The notes beneath the pieces were generated by a model. That model made no database searches and was not told where the DNA came from. It saw only the letters and a list, made by a program, of their open reading frames with translations. A DNA stretch of 64,000 nt from Galbula dea. Taxonomy: Eukaryota; Chordata; Aves; Piciformes; Galbulidae. Positions 42,966-55,456 of the stretch are shown piece by piece. A program made the translations under genes and the position numbers. The stretch covers positions 124,001 through 188,000 of the forward strand of contig VWZX01006860.1 in NCBI GenBank assembly GCA_013399015.1, given 5' to 3'. Each line of letters starts with the position of its first letter. Within the stretch, counting starts at the first letter, position 1.

Positions 42966-44412
42966 TGGACTCCAGGAGCACATCTAGATGGTTAATATTC
43001 ATGTACTTGCTGTTTCATCCCAGGTGAGGAACATGCACTTGCCAGCAGCTCATGAAGAGCTTTGCTGGTGAGCTTCTTGGTGTTAAACTGTTTGGTGACT
43101 TGAGTTTAGAGTGAGAGGTGTGGGAGAGATGAATGAGCAGTAAAGCACAGCCTGGATGACTTGGTCCTCAGCTGTGGCAAGATCTAAATTAGAACTATCT
43201 TGCCCAGATGAAGTGCTCATAAGTCAAGCACTGGTGTTGTGTCAGTCTGGGCTTCAGCAGCCCCTTTGAAACAGCAACCATGAGGAGCCCAAGTATTGAT
43301 CCCCAGCTGAACTGGGAAATTGCCACTTCATTTCTCCTATTAAATGTTCTTCTCTGTCCTCTTTCCCTTCCCTGCCCACCCCAAAGGGAAGATGGTCATG
43401 CTGGGAAGCTGAGAGAAGGTTTGCAGACTTACTGCATGTGCCTGTGGCCTTGTTGGGCTTGTTTAGAGAATATCTGATGGTGAAAAGGGATTTATTTGTT
43501 GGGGGTTTTTTTGTGTGACAGGGAATTTGTCTATAAGGTTGTGCTGGAAAGAAAACTCATTTAGAGACTGAGGAGGTGGATCCTGTTACAACTGCCTATT
43601 GATGGACTAGCAAGTGCTTAATGTACAACACAGCTTTCTTTTACTTTAGGGAAACTTATTCTGGGCTGCCAAAGGGAGAATTTGATTTGCTGAAGAGCTG
43701 CCCCATGGCCCTGAGCAAGTTCCTTGACTTCTTTCCCCATCTATCCAAGGCAGGTGGTCCTGTGGAAGCCCCTGTCCCTTTAGCCATCATCTAAAAGTCA
43801 TTTTGCTCTAATGACCTTTACAAATGACTAATTTTTCATAAGGGAGATGATAAAACCAGGCAGGTTCTGCTTGGGAACTCACTCACCACTGGAGGAACAG
43901 CATCATGCCCATGACTAATAGTCACTAAGGGCCACTGTCCCATCCCTGGGCAGTGTCACCATCTTCTGCTGGATGGGAAAAGGCTTCCAGAGGTGGTGAA
44001 GGACAGGAGACTGTTCTACATTGGAGGAAAAGGTGCTGTTAGCAGGGAAAGGAGGTGAGCTGGGAATATGACTGTGTCTGTTGTGAAGCTAATCAAAGGC
44101 TTTTGCTTGGGTTTTTCTTTAATGGGCAATTTAGGAGGGAAATAAAAGGAAAACAACTAACCCCCCACACCCAAATGAGAAGGAGCTTATCTGCCTGACT
44201 TACTAGCTTAAAAAAAAAGTGAGTGTCTGGGCTGTTTTGGGAAACCTCCTTTTGTTTATCAGTGTTTGGGTGAAAATTTCTGGTTCTAGTTGAAAGCAGA
44301 GCAACACACAGAGAGCTGGAAGCTCTTACCCTAGGATGTGGATGTGGTTCAGGGGGAGTGGTATTGGCATGGCAAATTTGGGGGGCATTTCCTCTTTTTG
44401 GTTGTGTTTAAC
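42966..44412. other. Intronic stretch; possible MIR-like relic
   Basis: No exon recognised. Around 43,705-43,745, GGCCCTGAGCAAGTTCCTTG followed by ACTTCTTTCCCCATCTATCC resembles the sense MIR core and may be an old SINE. Confidence in that is low. Confidence 0.35.
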
Positions 44413-44415
44413 CTT

Positions 44416-44449
<34 letters not shown>

Positions 44450-44450
44450 C
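44416..44450. repeat. TA dinucleotide microsatellite
   Basis: A run of about 12 TA units with one G interruption near its right end. Confidence 0.95.
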
Positions 44451-46140
44451 TTTCCCCTTCCTGGTGTCCTGGCTGGATGGGGAGGTTGTCCCCTGCCACC
44501 ATCTCCTTTCCTTCTAGCCATCCTGGAGCCCCAGGACTCCTTTAGAGGGTTGCAATGACCTCGATGCCTGTTGTTTTGGAGGCTGCATGCTCTCATCATC
44601 CCTCGGACCCCAGACTCCTCCCCTCCAAAGCATCCAGCTCCTGGAGAGGGCAGTGCTCAAGGGGCAGCCTAAGGGGTGTGTGTATGTGTGTGTAATTTGG
44701 TTAAAATCAGCTCTGCCACCACCCAAGCCACCTCCAAGAGGGTAATTGCCTCCTCACCCTGAAGACGGCAGGATGAGCTCTGAGTTTTCCTCCTGTGCTT
44801 AGCTGCTATGGTGATGAGTTGCTATAGAAACACATAGTTAACATTATTACTTATTATTGAAAGGTGCTTCTTTTCATCTCTTAAATGCTGGGTCGTGCCA
44901 AGAAGAGCCTGATGCTGGCTGTAGGGGTTACTACCCACTCCTGTCCACACAGAGTTGGGCTGGGTTAGGTTTCCCAGCCATCCAGAGGCTTTAAGCCATG
45001 CTAGAGGCAAGCAACCATGCTGTGCTAGCCCAGCAGGCTGATCTGGTTAAACAAATCCTCCCCAGTATGTTCCTGTCACAGGTTCCTTCCTTCCTCAGCT
45101 CCAGCCTTTGGAAGGGGGATTTGAGGGAAGCATTTCCTTATAATGAGCTTTAGTTATTTCCAAACTAGTAATCGTGTGTCACCATTTGGTGCAAAGGGTT
45201 GGCAGTAAGGGCTGTAAGAATATGTCTATTCAGCCAGCACAAATGCTCTAGTCACAGGACCTTGTAGTGATTGCCTGCTAAATACCTTCCCTTATCTCTT
45301 TGGTGTGTGCTGCTCCTTGTTGTTTGCTGAAGTCGTCCTCCCCCCCCTCCCCTCTTCCCCTCTCTGCAAACCCATCCCTCCACGCTGGGAGGCAGGGAAG
45401 CTCCTCCGGTGCTTCTGCTATGCCTGAGTTCCCCTCCCATCTCCTCCCCTGGAGCTGGGCACCCACTCAGGATGGGCAGGAGAAGCCACTCCAGGGCTGG
45501 CTGCAGCCTAGAAGACGCCAAACAGAGCAAGAGGTGCTAAGGCTATTGCTCTACCTTCCCTAATTATCACTTTCCAACTGCTGTGGGTGGGAAAAAGCCT
45601 CTTTTAAGGGCTCCTTTTGCTCCTCAGGAGTGGATGTGGGGGGTGGGTATGCATAGGTATTTTATGTAGGCAAAGTGCTAAGCAGAGTTGCAGGAGAGGG
45701 TCCTGCAAAGAGCTCGTTTCTACAGCTGGGAGGTGCAGCAGGGATGCAAAGGCTGATGCCTTGATCCCCTGCCTGCAGCCACTGGGTTCCTGGCTTCCCC
45801 TCAAAGCTGGCAGCACTGCAGAGGTGGCTCTGTAAGGAAACCTCCCTCCATCCTGCTGTCCTTCACACCCTGGCAGCCCTGAGGATGCTGCAGCTGCTGC
45901 AGAGGGGTGGCTTAGTGGGGTCAGGAGGTGAAGGGTTGGGAGAGTGGGGAGATGTCTGGAGGCACTGGGAGGAGCAGAGATGCTTTCTCCCTCTGGCTGG
46001 GGCAGGGAAGGGCTTGGCTTAGCTTGGAGCAGGTCTTAGCTATGCAGTTCTTCCTTTTTCACCTCCTAGCTCTAAAGGACTCCCTGGAAAAGTAAAAAAG
46101 AAAACAAAAAAAACCCCAAAAACCAACCAGCCCCAAACCA
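44451..46140. other. Intronic stretch, no clear feature
   Basis: Contains an RFX X-box-like sequence GTTGCTATAGAAAC at 44,818-44,831, a C-rich patch near 45,338-45,360 and otherwise unique DNA. No exon or repeat family recognised. Confidence 0.35.
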
Positions 46141-46146
46141 AACAAA

Positions 46147-46222
46147 CAGAAAGAGGAGAAAGAGAGAAAGAAAGAAAGGAAGGAAGGAAGGAAGGGGAAA
46201 AGGAAAAAAGAAAGAAAGAAAA
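46147..46222 (+). repeat. GAAA/GGAA polypurine microsatellite
   Basis: Runs of GAAA, then GGAA, then GAAA units in pure A/G sequence, preceded by an A/C-rich patch. Confidence 0.93.
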
Positions 46223-48515
46223 ACAACACAGAATTGATATCTTGGAGGTGAAGTTTCAGGCCTGGTTGGTGTAGCTGCAGGGGGGCATTGCTCAACCTCT
46301 CCTCACACAGCTGCTGAAGGTGCAGGGCTGTGGGTTCTCCATGCAGCAGCTGCAGATGCTCCCCTGGAGGGGTTGAGCCTTTGTGGGGTGTGGAGGGATG
46401 CAGGAATGGCTGGGCCAGTGCAGGTTGCTGGGTGTGGGGAAATCTCCGCTGGTCTTTGCAGAGCATGGCACTTGAAGTTCCCTGAATTCCTCCTGGTTTC
46501 CACCTTCCACAGCCTGTCAGGCTGGGACTGGGAAACATCCTTCCTCAGACTTGGAGGAAACAAAAGGAGGTGTTTTAAAGCACCCCCTCGAGCAGGAATT
46601 AAACACTTTTCTTTGCAGAGCCTGTAGTGCATCCCTTTGGGCTTTGTATTTTCCTTCTTGGAAGCTGTGCTCCCTGCAGGGAAGAGAAAAAACACCTGAG
46701 GTGAAGGAGCAGGGCTCAGGGGTGGTGCTTCCAGGGATTTGTAGGTTGAAGGTGGAGGAGTGGATGGGGGAAGGTCCACTGTGGGGGGGTTAGAGGGCTG
46801 AATGCTCACCCCTTAAGGTGCCAGACACCCCTGCAAACCATCTCTCAAGTGCAGCATTCAGTGGAGGGTCACATCCAGCCTTTCTCTGCTCTATTGATGG
46901 TTGGAAGCACTCTGCTGGGGTGGGAGATGCTCCTCCATGTCCTGTATGTGCCAACCCCCTTCCCTGCTCCTGGTGCAATGAAGTAGAACACTAAATGGGA
47001 CCTTAGAAAAGAGAAGCTGACTATGGCAAATGAGATCTTGCTATGTTTTGGTCGAGTTACCTGTGTTGATGTGGGCCTGGAAGGGTTGTGTTTTGCTTCT
47101 ACCACCCTTTTGTTCCCACCCTGAACTGCAGCTAGCTTCTTGGATATGGGGTTGTGACACTGAGAGAAGTCATTCAAGTGGTGTCCTGGACTTGGGATTG
47201 ATGTGGAGTGAGTGCAGTGCCCCCTTGGATCCCACCAGCCAAGAGACCATCAAGTCTCAGGTTTCTTTCCAAAATGCCTGCTGAGGGCAGAGTCATTTTG
47301 GCTGCTGGACTCAGAGTATCTTTGCAGCTTCTGGCTTTCCCTGTCTGAACCTTCATGGGGGCTCCAAGAGTCCAGGAGCTGCTCACTTTGGCCAAGCAAG
47401 GGCAGGAGGCATGAGGCATCCTTGGAGCTGCACCTCTTTGCCTGGCTGAGGGATGGAGAAGGGAGGCAAGAGAGTTGAGCCATGTGCAGCAGGGAGCTGG
47501 ATGCTAAACCCAGCACCTGTTAGAGCCAGTCCTGAGGATCCCTTTTGGTGGAGTTGCTGCCCTTGCCTGCCTTAAGAAGGCAAACAGCTCCAAGGGATGC
47601 CTCTGAATGCAAGTAACAACTTTTAGGACAAATTTCTCTCTGCATAATATCTCAAAGAAAGCAGGGAAAGGAAATGGCAAGCAGGCATAATTAGGTAAGT
47701 ATTACCCATTAGGAAGGGGAAGGAGCTATCAAGTCGATTTTCATTTCCTTCTTATTTTACATGCCTGATTTTTCTGCCTCTCCAGGAGGCAGTGTGTGAA
47801 GTAGGTCTCTCCTTAGCTTGGAGTAAATAATCAGAACAGAATGTGCTCTGAAGCTCTTTCCAAAGCTTTCCAATTCTGGACTAAGCTGAAGATTTTGAGC
47901 ATCTTCACAAATTTTCCAGCATCTGTGAGACCTGATGGGGACTTATTTCCCTCCTTCCCACTGAGGAACTAAGGCACAGGGGTGCAGCAGGGCTTATGTC
48001 TTCTCCTTGTCATCTGCTTGTCTGTACATATTTCTCTCTGCTTTACCTGTTCTGCATGGACTTGGAGCTAACTCCTTGTCTCCTGCTGGCTTCCCAGTGT
48101 AAACTTGGGTGTTTGCAGCATGAACCCCTGTGCTACCCTGGGAAATGCAGCAAGGATGAGTCCCCCCAGGCCAGCACATAGGCCACCCCCACCTGACCCC
48201 AGCATGTCCTATGACCTCCTATCCCTGGGACCTCCCTTTACTCCCCAAGGTTGCTTTCCCAGCTGAGCCCTCTACTACCTCTTAGAACACCACGTGGCAG
48301 CGTGGGCTGCAATGACAGAGCCAGCAGTGGGTGCCTGGAACACATTTTGGCAGGGATGCAGGATGGTTCTGTGCACCAGCCTGCAAGAGAAACCTCCCCC
48401 TTTGCCTGCTCTGGAGTCTGTAAGTGCTGTTATTAAAGGCTGTGGGGAACTGCTGTCGTTGGCCCAGTCAATGGCTGACACAAGGCAGTTCCTCAGACTT
48501 TGACTCATCTGCAGC
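46223..48515. other. Intronic stretch with one AT-rich candidate element
   Basis: No exon or dispersed repeat recognised. The segment at about 47,620-47,790 (for example CAGGCATAATTAGGTAAGTA and GTCGATTTTCATTTCCTTCT) is repeat-free and AT-rich and could be a conserved element. This is a weak inference. Confidence 0.35.
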
Positions 48516-48540
48516 TCACACACACACACACACACTCTCT
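48516..48540. repeat. CA microsatellite
   Basis: A short run of about 10 CA units followed by CTCTCTCT. Confidence 0.92.
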
Positions 48541-48888
48541 CTTATGCATGAGCCAGAAGAAAAAGGCAGTTCCTCACATGCATCATCCTTTTCCCAGCTG
48601 TTTGGGGCCTTTTTTGTTTAGTTGCATTCATTACAGAGAAGTCTTGAAAGTCCTCCAGTGTCAAAAAAAAAAAAGATTTGGGTTGCCTCATCCTATCAGC
48701 ACGTGTCCAGCTCCCTCTTTATTTTGGAGTTAAAGTTGTGATCTTTTATTCCCCCTTAAATACAGCTACATGCATGCATCTATATATAGATAGATATCTG
48801 TGTGTGCATCTGTTTTATGCATTACATAAAAATACCCATTAATATCCACCTTTCTACACACAACTTTAAACTACACATGCTTGGAAAA
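48541..48888. other. Intronic stretch with minor simple repeats
   Basis: An A run near 48,663-48,674 and TATATATAGATAGATATCTG near 48,781-48,800. Nothing else recognised. Confidence 0.4.
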
Positions 48889-48890
48889 AA

Positions 48891-49070
48891 TCATTCAATC
48901 CCAGATTGGTTTGGGTTGGAAAAGATCTTAAACATCTAGTTCCAACCCACCTGCTATGGGCAGGGACACTGTCCTTCCACTAGAGCAAGTTGTTCAAAGC
49001 TCCAGCCAACCTGGCCTTCAACACTTCCAGGGATGGAGACTCACAACCTGTTCACCTAACACTTTCCAGA
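48891..49070 (-). repeat. CR1 LINE 3' end, distinct subtype
   Basis: GGTTTGGGTTGGAAAAGATC, then TTCCAACCCACCTGCTATGG and GGGACACTGTCCTTCCACTA. The CTGCTATGGGCAGGGACAC phrase marks a different CR1 subtype from most copies here. A similar phrase is seen at 52,586. Confidence 0.87.
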
Positions 49071-51117
49071 GATGGTTGCCAGTTTGATCTCCAGTTCAGG
49101 AAAGGTCTTGCAGGTCCAGGATGAGATTTCTGGAGAAGAAAGAGCAGCCTTGCTGCACAGCCAGAGTGAGTTAGGAGAGATCAAAACCCCTGCTCCCCCT
49201 TTTCCTCCAGCATTCCTTATCCAGGTGCTGGTGGGAGAGGTTTGGTTTTTTTCTAGCTTGTAAGGAGGAGAGGGAAGGGAGGAAAATGGCTGAGGTTTTG
49301 CTCCACAGCAGCTCTGGGAATAAATGGTGTAATCTTGGATAACCCTTTGTGTCTGGAAATGTGCCTTCCTGTGAGCTCAGTTCCTCTAATGCTTTTCAGG
49401 AGGTGCTGGCCCAGGCTCTCCTGTTTGCAAAGGGGTCACTGAGGGGCTGCCAGGGGGTAGAGGATCAATGCTCTACCTTCACTCCTCATCCCTTCAAGTG
49501 CACCACTTCTCAGCCTCTCAAGTGACTCGGCTGGAGCTTGGCCAGGAGCACTCAAGTGGGGCAGCACAAGGTGCCACCATCCTGGAGGAGATCCCAAGCA
49601 GATTGTGGCTCAGTGACAATCTGTTTCCTCAGTCCTTGCTCCTGCATGTTCTCACACTCGTGGAGACATGTCTGTGGCTGTCACTGGTCGATGCATGGGG
49701 TGCTCTGAGCCACAGTTCTCCCCCAGCAGCAGCCTCACATGCCATACAAGCTGCTTTCCTGCTCTGCCTCCCCTCCTTCTGACTATGTGTGTGTGTGTGT
49801 GTAAAGGATGATTTTGAGGCTTCTCTACACCTGCACAGGGATATGCCCAAGTTACAGTGTGGTTCTTGAAAACCATGCTCCTCAAACATGCAACAGTGAG
49901 TTGGAAGAGAAAAACATGTGCCTTTCCAAGCAGGGGTTTCACTGGGGGGTTGCCACCTCTCTAATTTGTCTCCTCCCTAGTAACACAGGCAGCAAAAATC
50001 AGCTTTATTTTCTAACAAGCAAAAAGGTCTCCAGGTGCAGGTTTGTGCTCACCTGTCTCTTCTCCACTGCTCACTGCCAGTGGGTGACTGACTTCACCAC
50101 CCATAATTAGCCTCACCCAAGGTCTTGCTGTTGCTGGGCTGAGGCAGAAGGTTTTACAGCAACTGCCTGTTCTCCAACAGAGGTAAAAATAATCCCTTCC
50201 TCAGCTCACTGGTAAGAGGGAGCAGATTTTGGACTGGGTAATGTTGCTGCTGAAGGAGGGAGGTTAGCAGAAGGCACTGAAACTAGCTTGTGGTGATAGC
50301 CTTCCAGGGTGGGGAAGGTGGATGGGAGGCTGGGGGGTGCCTGTGTCAGCCCTTCCCACGCAGAGGAAGGAATCAAATATCTGCCCTATATCAAATGCCA
50401 TGCTTGATTCCTGTGGGACTGAGTTATTGGTGAGGAGGAAGCTGACCTTCTCCTGAATTTATGAACTGAATCTCTAGTCCTCCTTGGGTTTGATATTATT
50501 TCCCTCTTCCCCCTTCCTCCCCCCCTGTTACAGAGTGCAATACTTCACAGGAAAGAACATTTGCTTCATTTTCTCCTGGGGTGTGATTTGTTCAAATGCT
50601 GCTCAAGATGAAGAGGATTTCTTCTCCTTAGCTTTTCTGGCTTTATGGTTGGGCTGGGACACTGGCAGGGGATGCTGCTGCCTATGTTTGTGAGGGAGCC
50701 CAGGGGTATTCCTGTTCTGCCTGCTGAGGGTGAATAAATCCTCCTGGAGCTGGACAACCACGTTAGTAGTATTTTAGTAATCACACCCCAGCAAGTTGGA
50801 GTATTAGAAGTAGTCAGCAGTTCCCTCCCTGCCTCACCAATCTATCTTTCTTCCTCCTTGCTGTCCTATCTCCAGCCTTCCCTGATCCAGCTTTTTCTGC
50901 CAGTCCTCTCCTGTAAGAGCTGGGCCTGTGCCTCTTCAGAGCAGCAAGTCCTTCAGAGCCTCCTGCCTCCTTTTCCTTCCTCTTCTGCCTGCAGAGAGCA
51001 GATTTTTGGAAGCTCAAGAGCTCTGTGCTTGCTGTGCAGAGGTCCCTTGGAGATATCTGAAGCTACTTTGCTGGAGTTCACAGGCAACTTGAAAACCTTG
51101 GCCACTGCATTCATAAT
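49071..51117. other. Intronic stretch, no feature seen
   Basis: A GT run at about 49,786-49,802 and otherwise unique-looking sequence. No exon recognised. Confidence 0.4.
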
Positions 51118-51119
51118 TC

Positions 51120-51120
<1 letters not shown>

Positions 51121-51151
<31 letters not shown>

Positions 51152-51152
51152 A
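51121..51152. repeat. AT dinucleotide microsatellite
   Basis: A run of TATATAATATATATATATAT-type sequence about 32 bases long. Confidence 0.95.
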
Positions 51153-51970
51153 AATCTGTTCTCTCTTCCCTCCTGTTTTCTTTCTCTGTCAGGGCTCCAG
51201 CTGTGCAACATGTGGCACTTATAGGACTTGGAAGGCAGGAAGATCAAGCAAACAGAGCTTTCAGCAAGAAGAGAGACATTTCCAGAATAAATTCATGCCA
51301 CATAGATCCAGTCTGTTTTAGTTTGAAAGCCCTGCTGGTAGTGGTGTGTGGGAGCTGGAGATAGCAAGCCAGGGAGAGAAGAAGAGTTTCTTTGGATTAG
51401 TCCTGGCACCTTGGTAGACAAAACCTCCTCTGTTTTGGGTTCATGGTGCTTGGCACAATGTTAGTCTGCATGGACTGTACAAGGGAAAGTGCTTGTGGAG
51501 TGTTCCCTTCCTGCATGAGTGGAAGGCAAAGCAGAAAACCCCTGAATTATCTGCTCTGAAGGAGAGAGAGTGGTAGCTGGAAGAGGAAAGCACTGGATTT
51601 GTGGGGGGATGTGGGCTGCAGATGGCCACAGAGGAGAAATATCTTGGTATTAATAACCCATTGGATGATGATAGCATTTGGACACCTGTGTGTGCAGCTG
51701 TGAGCTGTGGGCTCCCTTCTGCAAGCATCTGATGGAGATTTCCTGTGGACTGCAGAGGACAGGTCAGTGTTTGATGTGTCCACAGTGCTAAACTGTGACC
51801 ATGGACTTGCTGCAGCAAGGTTTTGGTCCACATAAGAAGTTTGATGCTTTCTGAGTGTGTTTGCTGGCACTGACCTGCAAAGGGTCAGCCTGGTGAAGGA
51901 AATTGCTAGATGGGCTCTTTTTGGAGGTGTTTGTGTCTCTACTTAGCACTGTGCTTTTGGTTTATTATGT
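51153..51970. other. Intronic stretch, no feature seen
   Basis: No recognised gene or repeat. Antisense open frames at 51,441-51,870 have no domain or splice support. Confidence 0.4.
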
Positions 51971-51972
51971 TG

Positions 51973-52207
51973 AAAGGTTGGACAAGAGGAAACAGCCTCA
52001 AGTTGCACCAGGGAAGGTTTAGGCAGGATATTAGGGTTCTTTTTCTTCTCTGAAAGGGTTGTCATGCCCTGTAGTGGTGGAGTCACCATCTCTGGAGGGA
52101 TTGAAAAGCCCTGGGGATGTGGTGCTGAGGGACATGGGTTAGTGGTGAGTTAACAGTTGGACTCAATGATCTTAAAAATCTTTTCCAACCAGGGCAATTC
52201 TAGGAGT
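51973..52207 (+). repeat. CR1 LINE 3' end fragment
   Basis: GGACAAGAGGAAACAGCCTC, AAGTTGCACCAGGGAAGGTT, GTGGTGGAGTCACCATCTCT and GACTCAATGATCTTAAAAAT mark a sense 3' end. It ends in CAGGGCAATTCTAGGA. Confidence 0.92.
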
Positions 52208-52585
52208 CTAACTAAGCCCAGAAGTTGCACATGGATGCCCTCCCCAGGTCTGTCCTGATGAGCTCAGCTGCACTCAGTACAAACCTATGCAGCACTCAGT
52301 GGTGCCACCACCAACCCCAACTTCATTTCCCCTCCTGCCCCCCACACTGTCTTTCTCCTCTAGTCAAAGCAGAAGACTTACAGCCTCTAACTTTTGAAGC
52401 AAGGGCAAACTTCAGCCCAACCTCCTGTCTAAGCACATGCCTCCTGTCGTTAAAACCCATCTGCAGCCACCCAAGCCCTCCCCAGCTGGTCCCAAGCTGT
52501 GTGTCCCAGCCACACAGGAGCCAGGCCAAGGCACTGCATGCTCTTCAGCTCCTTACCAGAGGCCCCTGGGGCTGGAGCACAGATG
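52208..52585. other. Intronic stretch, no feature seen
   Basis: C-rich sequence with a 125-aa open frame (52,225-52,602) that has no recognisable domain and overlaps a CR1 at its end. Not called as a gene. Confidence 0.4.
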
Positions 52586-52685
52586 ATCATAGAATGATTT
52601 AAGTTGGAAGACACCTTAAAGATCATCTAGTTCCAACCCCTATGGGCCAGAACACCTTCTGCTGGATCATGATGCTCTCCATGAG
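52586..52685 (-). repeat. CR1 LINE 3' end fragment
   Basis: GATCATAGAATGATTTAAGT then TTGGAAGACACCTTAAAGAT and TTCCAACCCCTATGGGCCAG. It is related to the subtype at 48,891. Confidence 0.87.
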
Positions 52686-54170
52686 CAGAGTGGTTGTTCC
52701 TACCTCATGTTGACTCAGTTGTGACTGCATCCCCAAAGGGCAGGGATGCTTGGGCAAAGCCTTTCCTGATTTTCAAAATCTTTGAGACTTATGCAGTGCT
52801 CAAAGTGCAGCTCAGGGATCCTGCAAGTTGAGGGAAGAGAGCAACAAGTCCTGCTTTGGAGAGAGGGATGAGTGGAGAGGTGGTGGCAGTGGGAAAATGA
52901 GGGCAGGCTTGCCTTCTGCCCTGGAGCTTGAGGGCTGGAGTGCATGTGGAAAGGAGTCCTCTGTGGGTTTTACTCTCTCAGCACCTGTGCATCTGTTTTG
53001 TAGTGTTTCTTCAGGTCTTACAAGCTGTGTCATCAAGGTCTCCATTCCTAATGAGGAGGATTTTATGAACAGTGATGACCTTCCCATGCCCCCACATTAA
53101 AAATGCCCCTCCTGTCAGACACAGGTACACTTAGAGTGTGTGAGCAGAGATGAACAAAGCAGATGGTGCTTGGATCTGGATTAAATTAAGAGTTTGGGGT
53201 GACATTTGGCTTGTAGCTGACTCTAGGCAAACAAATAACTTTCTTCTAGGTTGTACAACCCAGACCTGAAACCACTGGTTATTGCAAACCCATAACCTAT
53301 CTTTCCCAGACTCTTTGAGCTCATATTCCTCTTTGTGGTGCTGGTTTTTCTCTCTAACACCTGTCCTAACACAACTAATGCTTTGTGATGATGGCTCTGC
53401 AATTATGAGGCTGTGCAAAGGGCTAAAACCATTGCATCACCTTTCTTGTGGCTGCTCCTCAGTGATCTGTTGATTTGCTGATAGCAGGAGGCAGGCATTG
53501 GTGTAAATGAAAGGTCAGAGCTGCAAAGTGCAGAGCACCTGCAGCTTCCATCCTGCTCTGAGTGTCTGGCTCAGGGAAGATATTTATGGAAGAAGAAAGA
53601 GAGATTTTTACCTTTTTGCAGGTGTGCTTTGCAGCAGCAGCACCTTGTCTGCAAAGTGCCACTGCTGACAGCAGCCTGACAGTGCCTTCTCTGGAGGTTT
53701 GTCAGCTTGGGGAATCACACCCCTAAGTTGCAGAAAGCTTTAGCAGCAGACTAACTGGAGCAGACATCTCCTCTCTTCCTCCCTCCAGCTCCACAGGCTG
53801 GCTGCCAGCAGTAGGACTTCTACTCTGTCTCATTTCAGGATGCCCTGGATGCATCCATGCAGTCTCAGAGCAGGAGATGGTGACCACTGAACTATTTAAA
53901 GTAGCTTCAAGGATGACACTCAAGCATCTAATGCACCTCTTCTGCTGATGCTGGCAAAGTGCTGGTGGAGTAGATGGGTTTAAGACTGATGGGAATTTAC
54001 CACTCTGAAGCCTTTAGGGAGGGTGAATGTTCCTAAAACATGCACCAAAGGAGGTGAGGAGAGAGAAAATCAGCTCTCAGAGGTGGTGCTGCATGCATGG
54101 CTCTGCAGAGCAGTTGCCACTGTGGCACTGAGGCTGAGATTAAACCCATGAGCTGCAGCTCAGCCACTCT
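52686..54170. other. Intronic stretch, no feature seen
   Basis: About 1.5 kb without a recognised repeat, exon or RNA gene. Confidence 0.4.
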
Positions 54171-54171
54171 G

Positions 54172-54232
54172 ACTCTGGGTGACCTTGGCCAAGTCTTCAC
54201 CTCCTTAGATCTCTGTCTCTCTGAGGTCTTTC
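54172..54232 (+). repeat. Possible ancient MIR/CORE-SINE fragment
   Basis: TCTGGGTGACCTTGGCCAAG then TCTTCACCTCCTTAGATCTC parallels the sense MIR core (GTGACCTTGGGCAAGTCACT and the following CTCTCTGNGCCTCAG). Short and diverged. Confidence 0.5.
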
Positions 54233-55320
54233 TAGACTTCTGGAGGTGGGGGTGTGCTCCTAGCAGGAATGTCTTGATTAGAGCCACTGGTTGCCCTTGC
54301 AAGCAGTGATGTGTTATTTTAAAGGGGTGGGGGGAAGGAGCTGGAAAAGCCCTTCAGGAGAAGGTGTGATCTGCTGGTGGGAGCTGTGGTGGGATGGCAA
54401 AACAAAACCAGCCTTGTGTTATCAGGCTCTGCACCACCTTATCTTCCTATGTCATTCCTGTGGTTGTAACATAAGCAGGAATGAAGGGCTCCTGCTCCTG
54501 ATTCTAGTAAGCCTCATAGTTTGGTAACTGACTCCAGGCTTGACTTTAAGTTTTGGGGTTGAGAAAGAGTTGGAAGGGGATAGTGTTGTCCTTTGCTTGC
54601 CAAGACCTCCTACAACCATTTCCCAGTGCACACAGCAGGGTTAGGGAAGATGCTGGCAAAGTCAGCAATCACTCAGCAGCTACTTGTTCCTTTATTTTTC
54701 CCTTCTTTTCCTTTTTGCTTTCAGATGCATTTCCAAAGCTCTTGAGGAAGGCAAAAGAGGGGGAAAAAAAACCAAGAGGAAATGTCTCCCCAGAACTTTA
54801 ACCTTCTGTAACTGATTTGACCTCCAGATCTGTTAGCAGCTGGAGGAAACCCAGCTTAGGGGAAGCAGGAGACTCAGGGGCTGGGGGATCAATGCCCCAT
54901 TCATGAGGAGGAGATGTTTCAGTGATTACAGAACTTGCAAATCTGCAATCTGCCCACGTTCCCCACTCTCTGCTCATATCCCTTTTCCCAAGTTGTCTCT
55001 GCCCAGTATCCTCCCCCTCCTCCACTTTGCAGCTTTCCCTTCCTGGTGTCAGTATCTTTCCTACTGGGTTAATTAAGCTGAGCTGCAGCAAAAGTCCATC
55101 AGGGAGCACAGATGTGTTATCCTCAGCAGCAGTGCTGAGTATCACAACAGCTTCCAGGGAAGAAGCTTGGGGAAAACTTGCTTAGTCCTTTCAGCCCTGA
55201 TGCTGAGCAGGTTTTTCTCCTCCTGTGGTGCTAGCTCAAGGCCTGGCTTCTCCATCCCAGGAGCAATGGGAAAGGCAAAACCTTTACTTCTAATGTATGT
55301 GTTATTAGATGCTGTAACTT
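54233..55320. other. Intronic stretch, no feature seen
   Basis: No recognised repeat or exon. Confidence 0.4.
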
Positions 55321-55324
55321 GCTC

Positions 55325-55456
55325 AAATTTAGATACTTTCAGGCATTGTTGGAAGATAAGGAGAACCTGCTCTAGGTGGCCACCCTTTGGGGGGGTGGGT
55401 GGTTGGAGTAGATGATCCCCAGAGGTCCCTTCCAACCCCTAACATTCTGTGGTCCT
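55325..55456 (+). repeat. CR1 LINE 3' end fragment
   Basis: GGTTGGAGTAGATGATCCCC then AGAGGTCCCTTCCAACCCCT and AACATTCTGTGG. The left boundary is blurred; the 3' end is clear. Confidence 0.85.
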
